From JBBIQS01 sp037442205 (GTDB taxonomy: Bacteria > Myxococcota > Myxococcia > Myxococcales > UBA5297), in NCBI GenBank assembly GCA_037442205.1, contig JBBIQS010000070.1:1-42855 (forward strand): a stretch of DNA of 42,855 nt, given 5' to 3'. Both the position numbers and the translations under genes were made by a program. A model generated the notes under the pieces. It made no database searches. It was given only the letters and a program-made list of their open reading frames with translations, and was not told the DNA's origin. Numbering within the stretch: the stretch's first letter is position 1; every line of letters starts with the position of its first letter. Shown one piece after another: positions 35,140 to 42,855 of the stretch.

Positions 35140-35526
35140 CTAGAACTTATCGGCCAGCGAGGAGACCAGCGGGATGCGCCAGCGGCAGGGCTCGAAGGCC
35201 TTGAGCACGGCGTAGACCGACAGCGCCAGCAGGCCCAGGCCGCCAAGCAGGCCCAGGGTCGTCAGGAAGGCGGCGAAGCGCGGGCCGACGATCCACTCGC
35301 CGGCGGCCACTACCAGCGAGGCGGCGATTCCCCAGCCCAGGTAGCAGCCGGTCAGGGCCATGCCCTGTCGAGCGTGCCAGCGCAGGTAGTCGTTCTGGCC
35401 GGCCTTGGCGTAGGCGAGCGCCGAGAGCAGGGGCAGGTAGCTCATCAGCAGGATGGGTTTGTCGGCCTCGCTCACTCCGTCGGAGGCGGCGATGGGCTGG
35501 GCGGGCTCGGACATGTCGGCGCTCAC
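35140..35526 (-). CDS. DUF4870-type small membrane protein
   Basis: The 128-residue protein is a short DUF4870/Tic20-like membrane protein. It has an acidic N-terminus, then YLPLLSALAYAKAG, YLRWHARQGMALTGCYLGWG and two more hydrophobic spans (GLLGGLGLLALSVYAVLKAF). GTG 35526 is favoured since GAGGAG lies seven bases before it; ATG 35514 is the alternative. It is the first gene of a three-gene minus-strand unit. Function unknown. Confidence 0.8.
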   Translation of the reverse strand: MSADMSEPAQPIAASDGVSEADKPILLMSYLPLLSALAYAKAGQNDYLRWHARQGMALTGCYLGWGIAASLVVAAGEWIVGPRFAAFLTTLGLLGGLGLLALSVYAVLKAFEPCRWRIPLVSSLADKF

Positions 35527-35752
35527 GCGGCGGCTCCTCGAGGCAGTGCGGCATCTGTAGCCGCGCCGCCGGTTCGGGGTCAAGAGCGCCAATCGCCGCT
35601 CGCGCCCCCTTTGCCTTCGCAGGAGGAGGACGTCGGGAGGCGGCCGGAGGACGAAGTGCCGGACAGCGAGCCGGCTTGCGCGCTACCGAGGGGGCGCTCC
35701 CTGTTCCTGAAGCGAGAGCCTGAGGCGAAAACGCAGCGCGCAGAACCGCCAG

Positions 35753-36433
35753 CTACAGCTGCGCCGGCCGCTCAGGCATCTCGGAGCGGCCCACGTTCCA
35801 GTCCGGGCGCTCGCGCTGGCCCGGGGCGTTGTGCATCGGGACCCTGGGGCGATTCGGGGCGAGCTCGTTGCGCAGGCGCTCGCGCATCTTCTTGAGCTGA
35901 CCGCGATCGAGGGAGCCGGAGTCGAACAGGGCGCGCGAGGCGGTGATCGGCGCGCCCTCGATCAGCGCCAGCGCCACCGAATTTGCCCCGGAGGTCTCCA
36001 TCGACAGCTCGCGGTCGCCCTGGGTGAGCAGCACCGTCCCCCGCGAAGAGAGCGGCTCGACGTCGTCGATGGTCACCTCGCGCACCGCGCCGCCCAGCAA
36101 GTGGACCGCGTTCGCCAGCGTGTCGGAGTCCCGCTCTCCAGGGCCCGGGTTCGCCAGCCGCTGCGACAGCCGGCGCGCCTCGGCCGCCTCGACGAACAGC
36201 GGCAGGACCGGGCCGTTCGAGGTCTCGGCCATGGCCAGCACCACCAGGTGGACCCGGCCCCCCTCGATCTCCGCGATCTCCTCCACGGTCAGCTTGACCC
36301 GGTCGTCCGCGTCGCTCGCGCGGCGGTGGGGGAGCCCGGCGGACAGCGCCCCGGGAGGCAGCAGCCGCCACGCCAGAATCACTGCTACCGAGGTGAGCAG
36401 CAGCGAGATCGCCAACTGGATCCAGCGTCGCAA
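35753..36433 (-). CDS. DUF151/bifunctional-nuclease-domain protein with N-terminal membrane anchor
   Basis: The 226-residue protein has an N-terminal hydrophobic segment (LAISLLLTSVAVILAWRLL), which may be a signal anchor, then a DUF151 (BFN) domain: VHLVVLAMAETSNGPVLPLF, VEAAEARRLSQRL, TLANAVHLLGGAVREVTI, GTVLLTQGDREL and SVALALIEGAPI. The usual DxRPSDAIALAL motif is weakened to TSGANSVALALIEG, so nuclease activity is uncertain. The C-terminus is Arg/Pro-rich. It is separated from its minus-strand neighbour by a 10-bp stem hairpin. Confidence 0.8.
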   Translation of the reverse strand: MRRWIQLAISLLLTSVAVILAWRLLPPGALSAGLPHRRASDADDRVKLTVEEIAEIEGGRVHLVVLAMAETSNGPVLPLFVEAAEARRLSQRLANPGPGERDSDTLANAVHLLGGAVREVTIDDVEPLSSRGTVLLTQGDRELSMETSGANSVALALIEGAPITASRALFDSGSLDRGQLKKMRERLRNELAPNRPRVPMHNAPGQRERPDWNVGRSEMPERPAQL

Positions 36434-36565
36434 GAACGCCCCCTCGCCGCGGCAGCAGCCATGCTGGGAAGCTACTTCCGACCGATTGAGTCGAGGAGGG
36501 CGGCGCTCGGCCGGATTGAGGTGGGCCGGCGATGCCAGCGGCGGGAGAGGGGGCCACCGACGACA

Positions 36566-36590
36566 CGGCCTGGGCGAGGGGCCCAGGCCG
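36566..36590 (-). terminator. Hairpin between two minus-strand genes
   Basis: CGGCCTGGGC pairs perfectly with GCCCAGGCCG around a 5-nt loop, some 30 bp after the stop of the zinc-ribbon/acidic protein gene (36623). There is no T-tract on either strand, so it may slow transcription or protect the 3' end rather than be a classic intrinsic terminator. Confidence 0.5.
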
Positions 36591-36622
36591 GGAGGAGAAG
36601 CGAGTTTGGGGGAAGAGGCTGG

Positions 36623-36973
36623 CTAGTAGCTCTCTTCCTCGTCATCCTCGAGCTCCTCATCTTCGTCTTCGTCCACCTCGTCGAGGAGATCCTCGTCTTC
36701 GCCCTTTTCCTCGCCCTCCTCCTCTTCCTCCTCGAGGTCGTAGGGGGGCGGCAGGTCATCGCTCTCCAGGGCGAGGCTGACCCCGAACTTCTTGCGCATG
36801 GCGGCCATCTGCTTGCACAGCTCGCCCAACGCGTTGGAGAAGTCCTCGCCCATGGAGCCGGTGGCCTTGGTGGAGCAGTTGGGGCACTTGATGTGCTCGC
36901 TCCCCTCGATGAGATCGCCCAGGTCGATCTCGAAGCTGGCCTCGCACTTCTCACAGGAAAAGTCGACGGTCAT
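36623..36973 (-). CDS. Zinc-ribbon protein with acidic tail
   Basis: The 116-residue protein starts with a zinc ribbon (FSCEKCEASFEI ... HIKCPNCSTK; C7-x2-C10 and C31-x2-C34) of the MJ0042 type seen in Myxococcota proteins. It ends in a very acidic tail of about 40 residues (EEEEEEGEEKGEDED and onward). Such tails mimic nucleic acid or bind basic partners. ATG 36973 lies at the start of the ribbon. Function unknown. Confidence 0.82.
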   Translation of the reverse strand: MTVDFSCEKCEASFEIDLGDLIEGSEHIKCPNCSTKATGSMGEDFSNALGELCKQMAAMRKKFGVSLALESDDLPPPYDLEEEEEEGEEKGEDEDLLDEVDEDEDEELEDDEEESY

Positions 36974-37109
36974 GAAACCCTCAGGGTCGCAGTCCGCGGG
37001 CGTGCGGATGGCGGCGCATTATGGTGATGGTGCGGCCGGTGTCAACGGCTGCGCAGGCCCCCTCGCTCCCCGTCGCCGCAGGCCCGCGCATCTGGTATGA
37101 GGCCGCCCG

Positions 37110-38888
37110 ATGAAACGCTTCGGCACGCTCGTGCGAGCTCTACAGCGCCAGGCGCTCGCCCGGGGCGGCGCTCCGGCGCTGCGCCAGCGTCTGAGCTCGG
37201 GCGCGGACCGGGTTCTCGACTGGCGCGGCTACGAATCGCTGGTTTCCCAGGTGGGAAAGGGGCTGCTGGAGCTGGGGTTGCCTCCGGGGCGCCCGGTGGC
37301 ACTGCTGACTCGGCCTCGACCTGAGGCGAATGCTGCCGCCCTCGGGGCGATCGGCGCCGGTGGAGTGGCGGCCTTCCTCTATGAAGCCTGGCCGGCCAGC
37401 GAGCTGCGTGCCAGCCTGGCCCGGCTCGATCCGTCGGTGGTGGTGGTCGAGGGGGCCCGCGAACTGGACAAGCTGCGGGAGCTGGCCGGGGCGCTGCCGT
37501 CGCTGCGGCTGGTGGTGGCGCTCGAGCCGGTGGTCGCCGAGGAGAAGCACGTCCGGACCTTGGACGAGGTGGTGGCCCTGGGATCGCAGCTGGCCGACCG
37601 GCTGTGGCATCAGAGCCTGGACCGGCTCGATCCGGAGGCGCCGGCGATGCTGTGCCTGGGCGGCGGCATGGCGGGCGAGCCGCACGCGGCGAGCCTGAGC
37701 CACCGGGCGCTGCTGTGGACCGCCCAGCGCTTCGCCGAAAAGGCCGAGGTGCGTCCGGGGGATGCGCTGCTCGGGCGGATCTCGCCCTCGCACGCGCTCG
37801 GGCAGTTCCTGCAGCTGTGGCTGCCGCTGGCCAGCGGCGCCCAGGTGGTGTTCGCCCAGCCGGAGCAGGGCCATTTCGAGCAGTTGCGTCGGGAGCGGCC
37901 GACGATCGTGGGGGTGCTGCCAGAGGCGCTCGAGCGGCTGCGGCGGGGCGTCGAGCGCAGGCTGGCGCGGGAGCCGCAGGCGAAGCGCAAGGTGTTCGAC
38001 TGGGCGCGCCGGGCGATGCTCGAGCGGCGCCGGCTCAACGAAAGCGGCGAGCCGGCGGCGGGGATGGGGAGGGGGCTGCTGGGCGAGATGCTGGTCCTGG
38101 AGCCGCTGCGGCGCGAGCTGGGGCTCGAGCGGGTGCGGATGCTGCTGGTGTCGGGCGCGCCGGCGTCCCAGTCGGCCATCGCGAGTTTGGCGTCGCTCGG
38201 GGTGCCGGTGTGCGAGGGGTATGCACTGGCCGAGGCGGGAGGGCCGGTGGCGCTGAGCGGGGCGAGCTCGCCGGCGGGGAGCCAGGGGGAGCTGCTCGAG
38301 GGGATCGAGGCCTGCGTCGAGGCGGACGGCGAGCTGTGGATGCGGGGCCCCGGTCTCTGCCACAGCTACTTCGGGGATGGCCAGGCCAGCGGCTGGCTGA
38401 TGGACGGAGAGGGGTGGCTCAGGACGGGCGACCTGGGCGCGATCGACGGAGCGGGGGCGCTGCGGATCGCCGGGCCGCGGACCGAGATGCTCTTTTCCCG
38501 GGGAGGCGAGCGGCTTCCGCCGGGGCGGCTGGAGGCACGGCTGCGGGAGATCCCGCTGGTGGGCCAGGCGCTGGTATTCGGGGCGGCGCCGCGCAAGCTG
38601 GCGGCGCTGGTGGCGCTGGATCGGGCCGCGGCCATCCGCTTCGCGAGGCAGCGGGGCCTGCCCGAGGACCCGGAGATGCTCGCCTCGCACCCCGCGCTCC
38701 AGGCGGCTCTGCAGCGGGAGATCGAGAGCTTCAACCATCGGGCGGAACACGCCGAGCGGATCGACCGCTTTGCCCTCCTGCCGCAGGAGCCGCAGGCCGA
38801 GCTCGGCGAGCGGACCAGCTCCGGGGCGGTCCGCCGGCCGATCCTGGCGGCCCGGCACCGGGACCGGATCGACGAGCTGTTGCGGTAG
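37110..38888 (+). CDS. Divergent AMP-binding (acyl-CoA synthetase-like) protein
   Basis: The 592-residue protein follows the long-chain acyl-CoA synthetase layout, with the LxxGxPxGRPVALL start, an ANL domain and TGDLG (in WLRTGDLGAID). The ATP-gripping motif, usually SGTTGxPK, reads GGGMAGEPHA, losing Thr and Lys. The Y-G-x-T-E motif reads EGYALAEAG. The C-terminal domain ends GERTSSGAVRRPIL, without the usual catalytic Lys of GK. It may have weak or altered activity or be a regulatory or acyl-binding relative. It starts at ATG 37110 and stands alone. Confidence 0.8.
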   Translation: MKRFGTLVRALQRQALARGGAPALRQRLSSGADRVLDWRGYESLVSQVGKGLLELGLPPGRPVALLTRPRPEANAAALGAIGAGGVAAFLYEAWPASELRASLARLDPSVVVVEGARELDKLRELAGALPSLRLVVALEPVVAEEKHVRTLDEVVALGSQLADRLWHQSLDRLDPEAPAMLCLGGGMAGEPHAASLSHRALLWTAQRFAEKAEVRPGDALLGRISPSHALGQFLQLWLPLASGAQVVFAQPEQGHFEQLRRERPTIVGVLPEALERLRRGVERRLAREPQAKRKVFDWARRAMLERRRLNESGEPAAGMGRGLLGEMLVLEPLRRELGLERVRMLLVSGAPASQSAIASLASLGVPVCEGYALAEAGGPVALSGASSPAGSQGELLEGIEACVEADGELWMRGPGLCHSYFGDGQASGWLMDGEGWLRTGDLGAIDGAGALRIAGPRTEMLFSRGGERLPPGRLEARLREIPLVGQALVFGAAPRKLAALVALDRAAAIRFARQRGLPEDPEMLASHPALQAALQREIESFNHRAEHAERIDRFALLPQEPQAELGERTSSGAVRRPILAARHRDRIDELLR

Positions 38889-39200
38889 GGGGGACCCTGC
38901 GCCAGGGAGAGGCGCGGCGGAGTGATTGCCTGTCGTGGCTCCAGGACCATTCTCGGCCCACATATCTGCCCGTCGCCCAATCGGCGGCGAGCGAGAAGAA
39001 CCGGCGGCAATCCGAGACGCAGCGCAAAGGGTACGCGACGGAGCCGCACGCAGCGCTGCCATACTATTCCATCGCTGCTGCAATTATATCCGATCGTCAA
39101 CAAACTTGTTTACAGGACAGTCAGCACTGAGTATGGTTGGAAACCACACTACTGTCGGATCGGGCTCCATGCTGCCTGCCGGCCATACCGAGGGGACCCA
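38889..39200. other. Intergenic border of second lower-GC Rhs locus
   Basis: GC content falls from about 39030 onward, where AT-rich runs (caattatatcc) begin. No gene was recognised. The stretch holds the candidate promoter of the lipoprotein/rhs pair and marks the border between GC-rich core sequence and the second Rhs locus. No duplicate of the acyl-CoA synthetase gene end was seen here. Confidence 0.5.
39109..39137 (+). promoter_or_regulatory. Candidate promoter of second lipoprotein/rhs pair
   Basis: TTTACA (39109-39114) and TATGGT (39132-39137) are separated by exactly 17 bp, matching consensus at 5/6 and 4/6 positions. The start codon of the lipoprotein is 64 bp downstream. Pattern match only. 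Confidence 0.35.
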
Positions 39201-39722
39201 ATGCGCCTGCCATTGCACACGGCCGCTCCCACAGTCCTTCTGTCGTTCTTCCTTGCAGCGGGGTGTAATCAGTCCGCGTCCCAGGCAGCACAGAATCCCG
39301 ATTACTTCACCGCCTCGAACTACCTGACATCCTCGAACCAGCGAAAGCAACTCGGAGAAGAGAGCCTTCGCGGCCCTGCAGACTGCGAAAGCAAGCACGC
39401 ATTCCACTATAAGCCGCTTCCAGGTCAAGGGATTGTGTGCACCGTTCTGTGTCGTGAGGACGAAGACTGCCCGGAAGGCTGGACCTGCGTTGCACCGTAT
39501 CCCGAACAACCGACCGATTCCCTCTGTGCCCCACCGCCAGATTGGGTCCCCGGGTCGGCTTCGAAGCGCTCCCCTCATTCGGAGCATTCGTCCCCCGCGA
39601 ATCTCCCCGACACCGTGCCTTCCGCGCCCACTCCCGACGCCTTGGATGGCGGACCGGCTGGCGCTTCGCAGTCGGCCACACATGGGACGCCGAGCGCGCC
39701 ATGGGACGGCGGCACGCACTAG
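39201..39722 (+). CDS. Cys-rich lipoprotein preceding second Rhs
   Basis: The 173-residue protein starts at ATG 39201 (GAGGGG upstream) with an SPase II signal (TVLLSFFLAAGC). The mature part shares the motif order of the lipoprotein at 7416: GEESLRGPADCE, FHYKPLPGQGIVCTVLCRED, EDCPEGWTC and LCAPPPDW. It has a longer Pro/Ser/Thr-rich tail. It lies 164 bp before an rhs gene, as the other copy lies directly before its rhs. No function is known. Confidence 0.82.
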   Translation: MRLPLHTAAPTVLLSFFLAAGCNQSASQAAQNPDYFTASNYLTSSNQRKQLGEESLRGPADCESKHAFHYKPLPGQGIVCTVLCREDEDCPEGWTCVAPYPEQPTDSLCAPPPDWVPGSASKRSPHSEHSSPANLPDTVPSAPTPDALDGGPAGASQSATHGTPSAPWDGGTH

Positions 39723-39886
39723 CCAGCCGACGTCAGGTTCCTTGCTGCTTTTCGCGAGAGGTTTCAACGCATTAGCGTGAGTTTCAGCCCGCATGCCCGG
39801 GTTGCGCCAGCGCTGCAATGGCCTTCGCCGCATCGCCAGCCTTGACCCCTTTAGCCACGGATATGATCCGACCAGTGGAGGGACGC

Positions 39887-40909
39887 ATGCTACAGCGCCA
39901 TAGCCGAAGTCCGAGGGTTCGCCTTTGGCTTCCTTTTTCGCTTGTCACCTGTTGCCTGTTAGTTGCGACGGCGGCGAGTTCGCAATCGACCGATTGTCCG
40001 GAGTTCGGTCCTCCTGTCCCCAAATTCTGGCCCCAGCAGTCTGATGGCTCGGCCCCGACTTGCCAGGTAAATGTAAGCCCAGAAGCTCGCACCAAGTCGA
40101 ACGCCGCCGCCCTCCCGGTCCCGTTCGGATCGGGACCCAGCTCCTGCGTCGGTTCGGGCGACATCAGGGCAGGGCAACCCAATCCGAACTTGGCCAGCGA
40201 CCCAGTGCAGGTCTCGTCGGGTTCGAGCTTCGTCGATGACGTCGACGTCGCCATCCCGTCAAGTGGACTCGAGTTTCGGACCTACTACACATCCCGCGAC
40301 TCAATCTGGGATCAGACCTTTAACGAGTCCTTCTATGCCCTCGATGTCTCGGCACCATGGGGCCGGGGGCCCAGCAAGTCCTATAAGACTTTGAGGTGGT
40401 GGCATAATTGGTTCAGCTTCGTTGATGTCTGGTACGACCGAAAAGCCACTATACCGACCTGGTCGTACTTCGTGCGAGCGCCCGGCGGCGGCCTGTTTCA
40501 CTATCTGACATGCACTGCACCATGTGTCGCCCAACCCTACGCACCGCAGGAAGACACTCCCGTCCTTGTGGTTGAACGGCCTGACAAATTCGTCCTCTTT
40601 TACAAGGATGGGCAGCGCTTCGTTTACGACGCCTACTCCCAACTCTCTGACCCGAGCACGGTGCTGCACTACTTTCTCTCGGACGCCTATGATCGAAGCG
40701 GCGACCGTATAGCGCACTTGGTGTATGCCTCGCCCCCAAATATACCTGGCCTGGGACACTGTGACTCCGGTTGGACCTATGATAATGCCGCAGGAAAGTG
40801 GGTGGAGATTCCCGGGGCCGGCGTTCCATTTATCAAGCGAATCTATGATCGAGAAGGCGCCGCAATCGAATTGACCTGGACGCAATCGCCCGATCGGAGT
40901 GCATGCTGA
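39887..40909 (+). pseudogene. Second rhs, frame 1: signal peptide and N-terminal region
   Basis: Starting at ATG 39887 (GGAGGG four bases upstream), 340 codons encode a basic N-terminus with hydrophobic core (LWLPFSLVTCCLLVATAASS), so the product is Sec-exported like the intact Rhs. The segment VSSGSSFVDDVDVAIPSSGL, LEFRTYYTSRDS and RWWHNWFSF corresponds to the start of the Rhs region in the left copy. TGA at 40907-40909 ends it. Homology continues at once in the frame one base back, so a 1-nt loss (or net equivalent) near 40890-40905 broke it. Confidence 0.8.
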
Positions 40910-41871
40910 CCTCTGCCGGACTCGTCGATCGCGCAACCGACAACGTCATCCCAATTGTTCGGTACGACATGGTGCGTTATACGTCGCCGCCGAACTCAAC
41001 AACGAACTATGACTACACGGTGCTTCTTGGAAAGCAATTCGCGAGCGGCAACTTTACGCGGTACCGTTATGACGACAGCGGAACCTCGAACTTTGCAGCC
41101 TACACCTTCGATAATGAAGCCAGCTATTTGGCAGACCTCCAGTCGACAGCAAGCTCGCCTACTGCCGGCGCGCAGCTGCTGTTTCGCCACGCCTACGCGG
41201 CAGACGGGCGGGTCGCAACCGCGGAGTCTCGACAGGAATCCGATTTCAAGACGTTTACATGCCCAGCCTCCTCCACCGCATCGGCAGCGCCCTATTACCT
41301 CGAGCGCCTCCCGACTGGCGACGGCTCCGGTCTCACCGAGGATGTCACGCGTTCATACACCCTAACGAATGCGCTCTGGCAACTGAACTACGTTCTCTCG
41401 GGATTTCAGGATTCCTGTGCCTCAGGGAAATGTTCCCCTGGAAATCACACTCAGACCTTTGTGAGCCCCACTCCTCCTCCGGCTGGCTCAACCTATCTTC
41501 CAACCTCGAACATCGGGTACTTCTCAGGTCTGCAAACCAAGGGAGGCGTTGTTGATAGGTGGGATCCGGTAACCACCGTCCGGCCATCTTCCGACCAGAC
41601 CCAATTTCACCTCGCGCACCTCCGTCGCCAGAGAGGCTTGGTGCCTGCCTATTGCATCATGGATTCGTGCATTACCGGGACTTGCTCCCCGGTGTGTATT
41701 GGCGGGGCGACTACCTGGAAGAAGAAAACTATCTCTATCGCTACGGCGATAATACGGCCTCGGCAGCAACTCCACTTGCGCAAGGTAATGAGGCGAGGGC
41801 CTTCGACGACGAAAAGCTTTGGTGGACCCAGAGTCTTAGCGCGCTCGACAAAACAAAATTCGCCCATATAA
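40903..41871 (+). pseudogene. Second rhs, frame 2: middle fragment
   Basis: This frame carries on from the stop at 40909 with Rhs-like text (RYDMVRYTSPPNSTTNYDYT, FTRYRYDDSGTSNF, HAYAADGRVATAESRQESDF). It is meaningful until roughly 41700, after which the sensible reading moves to the next frame, and the remaining codons to 41871 are out of frame. The last convincing part is around DSCITGTCSP. Cys pairs resemble those of the intact Rhs. Confidence 0.7.
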
Positions 41872-42767
41872 TCTATAACTGGGACTACTCGACCTCTCAC
41901 ATTTTAAGCGTCGTGCGCAATGGTCTCACCAGGGATATTGGTGCTGCCGATGTTCGCAAATCGGTGGCGATCTTCTATGGTTACGGCGCCCATTCCGACA
42001 GTCGACCGCGCAAAGTCGAAGGCCCGTGCTTCGTTTCTTCCTTGAATCCTTCGGCCTGCGACCCATCCACTGCGCCCATCCCAGTTACCACTTACGACTA
42101 CTATGCTGGCTGTACCTCGAACGACATCATTCCGTGTGACGATCCCAATAATGCATACCGGCTGGCTAGGACAACGCGATATCCGAACGGAATTCAAGGT
42201 GCGGGGCTAACCACTAGCTTCTCGAACTACAATGCGGCCGGTATGCCGCGTAGGATAGTCAGCCCTGACGGTCAGACTGTCTCCCTTAGCTACCTTGATG
42301 GGGATCTTGTAAGGGTGAAAGCAGCAACACTTTCAAGAGCCTTTTCGTCCATGAAGCAAACCTGGAACTACACCTACAGCCAGGGCAAACTCACAAGTAT
42401 TCAGTATCCCCAGGGCGACGCAAGCGTTCCTTCGCTTGTCCAGTCTTACGAGGTCTTCTGCTGGCGAGAGGACGCGGATTCCTCCTGTCGTGGCGGCAAG
42501 GCCTCCGATAGGCTCCAATGGCGCGCAAAGGCCGACAACCAGCTCGGCTATCCCTATTCCGAGCGCATCAGCTACTCCTACGGGCCCGGAGGGACGCCGT
42601 CTCTGGTGAAGTATTCCACCATGGAACGAGGCATCGAAACCGTCTGGAAGTCTCGGAAGCTTGAGGGCAACGGCGCTCGACTCCCGGCCTTCGAATCTCT
42701 CGGCACGGGCGTCTCGGGGAATGACAGCGCCAGGATGACCGTAACTCCTCGCCGCGCCCCGTCCTGA
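41559..42767 (+). pseudogene. Second rhs, frame 3: truncated YD-repeat fragment
   Basis: From about 41700 this frame gives WRGDYLEEENYLYRYGDN, YNAAGMPRRIVSPDGQTVSL and YEVFCWREDADSSC, then LQWRAKADNQLGYPYSERIS. The latter parallels YEVFCHHQGGPGCP and LLWKAKAGDS in the intact Rhs. Reading ends at 42767 near the equivalent of the middle of the left protein. The Rhs-associated core and any toxin tip are missing. The upstream ATG at 41559 is not a real start. The break is followed by GC-richer sequence. Confidence 0.75.
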
Positions 42768-42792
42768 CACCAGCCGGATGCTGAGCTATTGC

Positions 42793-42812
42793 GCCTCCTC
42801 TTGCGAGGAGGC
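42793..42812 (+). promoter_or_regulatory. Hairpin that includes the Shine-Dalgarno of the last gene
   Basis: GCCTCCTC (42793-42800) pairs perfectly with GAGGAGGC (42805-42812) around TTGC. The right arm is the ribosome-binding site of the ATG at 42818, so the fold would hide it. It could limit translation, as in some transposase or toxin genes. Confidence 0.55.
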
Positions 42813-42817
42813 AGGCC

Positions 42818-42855
42818 ATGGGCGAGGAACGAGCGTCTCGGATTCGCGCGGCGGT
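42818..42855 (+). CDS. Start of an unidentified gene, cut by window end
   Basis: ATG 42818 follows GAGGAGG at a good distance and reads MGEERASRIRAA to the end of the window. Twelve codons are too few for identification. Its position immediately after the abruptly ended rhs suggests that it belongs to DNA that displaced the rhs 3' part, perhaps a mobile element. Confidence 0.45.
   Translation, partial: MGEERASRIRAA

Noticed and set aside
39784..39888. Short minus-strand open frame with a lysine/alanine-rich reading upstream of the second rhs
   Set aside because: There is no Shine-Dalgarno, it overlaps the rhs start region and has no support beyond composition.

Overview
The window reads as chromosomal DNA of a high-GC, Gram-negative bacterium, most likely a myxobacterium-like member of the Myxococcota. 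This is inferred from gene style: Hanks-type Ser/Thr kinases with PEGA domains, many SPase II lipoproteins, Cys-rich plus beta-propeller surface lipoproteins, a PilZ protein and unplaced zinc-ribbon proteins. There is no marker gene that fixes the taxon. No rRNA, tRNA, CRISPR array or integrase was seen.

Layout. (1) 1-8.5 kb is an accessory island of lower GC. It holds an internally deleted IS (331-719) and, on the minus strand, a three-gene operon: Cys-rich lipoprotein (7808-7416), a 1,912-residue Sec-exported Rhs protein ending in an HELGH metallopeptidase-like domain (7206-1468), and an overlapping lipoprotein that is a candidate immunity protein (1475-891). The island lies between two copies of a ~157 bp direct repeat (83-239, 8416-8571). 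The repeat carries the promoter region and first codons of a small zinc-ribbon gene, so the left side keeps a 5' gene fragment and the right side the intact gene. (2) 8.5-20 kb is a plus-strand run: zinc-ribbon protein, pseudokinase with PEGA, LuxR-type response regulator, three tandem overlapping alpha/beta-hydrolases (one without its nucleophile serine), an apparently active Ser/Thr kinase, a TPR/PEGA protein and a Cys-rich propeller lipoprotein. It looks like an envelope signalling cluster. (3) 20-21.1 kb is a HicAB toxin-antitoxin module between direct repeats derived from the 3' end of the propeller gene. (4) 21.2-24.7 kb is a coupled pair of M16 peptidases (one with HxxEH, one without) followed by an RluA-type pseudouridine synthase. 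(5) 24.73-25.09 kb is an array of 13-nt palindromes at 22-bp spacing between convergent genes. (6) 25.1-38.9 kb carries core-like genes: a DMFA2_C-like lipoprotein, an unknown lipoprotein, PAP2 phosphatase, dihydroorotase, SixA-like phosphatase, Ycf46-like AAA ATPase, Yip1/PilZ/DUF4870 genes, a DUF151 protein, a zinc-ribbon/acidic protein and a divergent acyl-CoA synthetase-like protein. (7) 38.9-42.8 kb is a second lower-GC Rhs locus with the same order of Cys-rich lipoprotein then Rhs. Here the Rhs is broken by two frameshifts and stops before its core and toxin, next to the start of an unidentified gene.

The strongest candidate for something undescribed is the repeated pairing of a Cys-rich lipoprotein with a Sec-exported Rhs, plus the metallopeptidase toxin/lipoprotein pair at the end of the intact copy. 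A second theme is that two accessory modules (Rhs island, HicAB) each sit between repeats made from the end of a neighbouring gene, with no recombinase in view.
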